Of a DNA stretch of 42,207 nt, positions 39,445 through 42,207 are shown piece by piece. The notes under the pieces are model-generated. The model was not told where the DNA came from, did not search any database, and saw only the letters and a program-made list of their open reading frames with translations. The position numbers and the translations under genes were made by a program. How positions within the stretch are numbered: position 1 is the first letter of the stretch; every line of letters starts with the position of its first letter. This DNA comes from Oscillospiraceae bacterium (GTDB lineage: Bacteria; Bacillota; Clostridia; Oscillospirales; Oscillospiraceae), in contig WRDH01000027.1 in the NCBI GenBank assembly GCA_009783555.1, forward strand, positions 1 through 42,207, written 5' to 3'.

Positions 39445-39481
39445 GGGTACTTAGTAAAATAAAATTATCGGAAGGATGGTT

Positions 39482-41904
39482 ATGCTTGTTATGAGTTTTA
39501 GAGAAGAAGCACAAAAGCTGGTTGCGCAAATGACACTTGAGGAAAAAGCATCACTAATGTCGGGGCTGAATTTCTGGTACACAAAAAGTATTGAACGTCT
39601 TGGTCTGCCCTCTATTATGGTAACAGACGGACCGCATGGATTACGCAAGCAGGCGGATAAAGCAGACCATCTCGGGATCAACGAAAGCGTACCTGCCGTA
39701 TGTTTTCCGACATCGGCGGCGACTGCATGCTCATTTGACCGTGAACTACTTGAAAAGATAGGTATTGCAATAGGTGAGGAGTGCCGTCAGGAAGAAGTGG
39801 CAGTAATACTCGGTCCCGGAATCAATATTAAACGCTCGCCCTTGTGCGGAAGAAACTTTGAATATTTCAGCGAAGACCCGTATGTCTCCGGAGAGCTTGC
39901 AACTGCGCTTGTCAAAGGAATCCAAAGCCAAAATGTCGGAGTTTCGGTAAAACACTATGCATTCAACAATCAGGAAACACTGCGCTTAACAACCGACTCG
40001 GTGCTGGACGAGAGAACAGCGCGGGAAATCTACTTGCCTGCATTTGAAAAAGTAACAAAAGAAACTAAACCATGGACATTTATGTGTGCATACAATAAGT
40101 TCGAGGGGATTTATTGCTCGGAGCACAAGAAGCTTCTTATAGATATTTTGCGTGATGAATGGGGCTTTGACGGGCTTGTCATGTCCGACTGGGGCGCAGT
40201 CAATGAACGCGATAAAGGCGTAGCAGCAGGACTCGACCTGCAAATGCCTGCGGACAATGGAGTAAACGACGCGAAAGTCGTCGAAAGTGTAAAAAACGGA
40301 ACTCTATCCGAAGCTGATTTAGACACGGCAGCAGTAAACGCGGTGGAGCTTGTCCTCAAATCCAAAACACGGCAATACATGAAATACGACGTTGATGCAC
40401 ACAGAAAGCTTGCGGCAAAAGCAGCAGCCGAATCAACGGTATTGCTCAAAAATGATGATGAAGTTATGCCGATGCCGGAAGGTGCGAAGTTCGCTGTAAT
40501 CGGATCATTTGCCAAAACACCGCGCCATCAGGGAGCAGGTTCGTCAAAAATAGAACCGATTAACTCGACAGCGTATGTGATTGCCTGAAGGATGTCGGAG
40601 CTGAGTTCGACTATGCCGACGGATATGACCTTGATTCAGACAAACCGGATGAAACAAAAATAGCAGAAGCAATAAAAACAGCAGACGGCAAAGACTATGT
40701 TTTTGTAGTTGCCGGACTTCCCGCACCTTACGAATCCGAAGGATTTGATCGCGAGAACATGAAAATGCCCGAATCCCATAACAAGCTGATTGAAGAACTA
40801 TCCAAAACAAATAAAAATCTTGTTATATTCCTGCTTGGCGGCTCCCCGATGGAAATAGTCTGGCAAGACAAGGTAAAGGGTATCTTAATGTGCTATCTCG
40901 GAGGCGAAACAGTCGGCAAAGCAATAGCCGATATAATACTTGGCAAACAAGCACCGGGCGGACGACTTGCGGAAAGCTGGCCGTTTATTGCAGAAGATAA
41001 CCCGTCGACACCATATTTCCCGGGATATCAAAAAACCGTAGAATACCGCGAGAGCATATATGTCGGATACCGCTACTACGAAACGGCGGAAAAATCTGTG
41101 CGCTTCCCGTTCGGATACGGACTTTCATACACAACCTTTGAATATGGTGAACCAAATGTAGATAAATCTACAATTAAAGACAATGAAACAGTCACAGTAA
41201 CAATAGACGTAAAGAACACAGGGAAAATTCTCGGCAGCGAAGTGGTACAATTATATGTTGCGCATAAAAACCCGACAATATTCAAAGCAGCACTGGAACT
41301 AAAAGGATTTGAAAAAGTATTCCTCGCGCCCGGCGAGAGTAAAAAAGTAAACATTACACTCGACAAACGCGCATTTGCATACTACAACACAAAAATATCA
41401 GACTGGCACGTCGAGAGCGGCGAATACGAACTACGTGTCGGAGCATCCGTTTCCGACATACGCGCAAAAACCGACGTGACCGTCAACTCCACAGTAGCAG
41501 CAGAAGTACCCGATTACCGCAAAACCGCACAAATGTATTACGATATTAAAAACGGAATTAGTAACATCCCCGACGAACAATTCACCGCACTGCTCGGAAG
41601 ACCACTACCACCAAGAACACGAGGCAAAAACGAACCCTTTGATGAAAACTCGACATTTACGGACATTCAAGTAAAATGGATAGGCAGGTTCTTCGCAAAA
41701 AAGGTAAAAACAGCAGCAATGGAAAAACTCAGCAACACATCACCCGACCTGATATTACTGATGGACAGAATGTTCGACGAAATGCCCCTTCGCAGCATGA
41801 GAATGATGGCAGAAAAAGACATGCCCCCGGAGCTTGTAGACGGCCTGTTGACAGCATTGAATGGTAAGCTGATAAAGGGCTTAAGGATGATGGGCAAAAA
41901 GTAG
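39482..41904 (+). pseudogene. GH3 family beta-glucosidase, interrupted by a frameshift
   Basis: Two overlapping frames encode one GH3 glycosidase of roughly 800 residues. The start is ATG 39482 (GGAAGG 6 nt upstream; ATG 39476 overlaps that site). Part 1 (to a stop at 40586-40588) is the (beta/alpha)8 domain with VTDGPHGLRKQ, LGPGINIKRSPLCGRNFEYF, SVKHYAFNNQE and the nucleophile segment GLVMSDWGAV. Near 40575-40580 the reading shifts; the other frame continues DCLKDVGAEFDYADGYD, then AGLPAPYESEGFDRE (the likely acid/base region), PGGRLAESWPF, FGYGLSYTTFEYG and a fibronectin-III-like domain. Removing one TG from TATGTGATT restores the frame. It would hydrolyse beta-glucosides and appears cytoplasmic (no signal peptide). 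Confidence 0.85.
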
Positions 41905-41927
41905 TATTAACCATCTTTGAAAAATGT

Positions 41928-42206
41928 TTACTTCCCTTGATTCTCTATAAAAAATATTCCATCGCAAGCCAACGAAAATGACCCGTCCGAACTTATAAAC
42001 GGCTCGGGGCTTGGATTTTCGATGAAGTAAATACACTTGTTTAAATTATCTTGAAATGGTCTGAAATACTCAATAACATTATCACCTAGCAGATTATACT
42101 TGATATCACTGCTCTTTGGGGAAAACGCCCACACACCGGTTAACAACCTTTCTCCAATCTTTAAACCGGGTATTTGAAATAAATAACCGGGTGTTGTTCC
42201 AATGTA
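41928..42206 (-). CDS. C-terminal part of an unknown protein, truncated at window edge
   Basis: The minus-strand frame is open from the window edge to a stop at 41928-41930, giving 92 residues (YIGTTPGYLFQIPGLKIGER ... CDGIFFIENQGK). The Tyr/Phe/Ile-rich content with many charged residues looks like a real soluble protein rather than a chance frame, and it ends 23 nt from the convergent GH3 stop. I do not recognise the family. The start lies outside the window. Confidence 0.5.
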   Translation of the reverse strand, partial: YIGTTPGYLFQIPGLKIGERLLTGVWAFSPKSSDIKYNLLGDNVIEYFRPFQDNLNKCIYFIENPSPEPFISSDGSFSLACDGIFFIENQGK

Positions 42207-42207
42207 A

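Overview
The window looks like a chromosomal segment of a Gram-positive, anaerobic Clostridia-type bacterium. The signs are purine-rich GGAGG-type ribosome sites, TTGACA/TATAAT-like promoters, a lipoprotein, a class B sortase with a C-terminal sorting signal, cohesin and dockerin modules, and many clostridial-style small genes (DUF6485, HicAB, BrnT, Uma2). I saw no rRNA, tRNA, phage structural genes or CRISPR array.

Layout. 1-6.5 kb: a lipoprotein gene that runs into a transposase-like tail at the window edge (minus strand), a DUF6485 protein, an AraC-type regulator, a HicA/HicB toxin-antitoxin pair, a serine hydrolase, and a convergent CNNM/CorC-like membrane protein. 6.9-17.2 kb: four tandem paralogous genes for large secreted proteins (signal peptide, acidic linker, Cys-rich repeats, Gly-rich beta-helix, C-terminal WxL-type domain). 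17.4-20.0 kb: a MalT/LuxR-type ATPase regulator. 20.3-25.0 kb: a Pro-rich InlB-repeat membrane protein, a small degenerate WxL-like protein, a DUF916/DUF3324 WxL-partner protein, and a membrane diguanylate cyclase. 25.0-27.7 kb: AAA/DUF4143 ATPase, Uma2 protein, BrnT/BrnA-like pair. 27.8-33.6 kb: a promoter and three-gene operon for a dockerin-bearing surface protein, a cohesin-X2-sorting-signal protein and a class B sortase. 33.6-42.2 kb: a GIY-YIG gene flanked by palindromes, a P-type ATPase whose phosphoryl-acceptor Asp reads as Glu, a NodB-type deacetylase, a membrane protein of unknown function, a GH3 beta-glucosidase gene with a frameshift, and the end of an unknown gene.

How it fits together. 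6.9-25 kb looks like a clostridial version of the WxL cell-surface complex known mainly from Lactobacillales and Listeria. The transcription units starting at 6884, 9771 and 20278 share an 18-bp box (ACAG-N4-CTGTGTA-N-CG) placed exactly 18 nt before TAAAATGC. The adjacent MalT/LuxR-type protein is the obvious candidate activator, and the diguanylate cyclase suggests a link to c-di-GMP control of attachment. 28-33.6 kb encodes a separate, enzyme-free cohesin/dockerin display module with its own sortase.

A short palindromic repeat (ends AAGACAG/CTGTCTT, core GGGGACGGTTCAT) occurs in more than 20 full or partial copies, mostly between genes. Related copies lie in frame inside two of the WxL genes, one forms the C-terminus of the CorC-like protein, and one supplies the -35 region of the GH3 gene. 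All functional statements come from reading motifs by eye; no database search was run.
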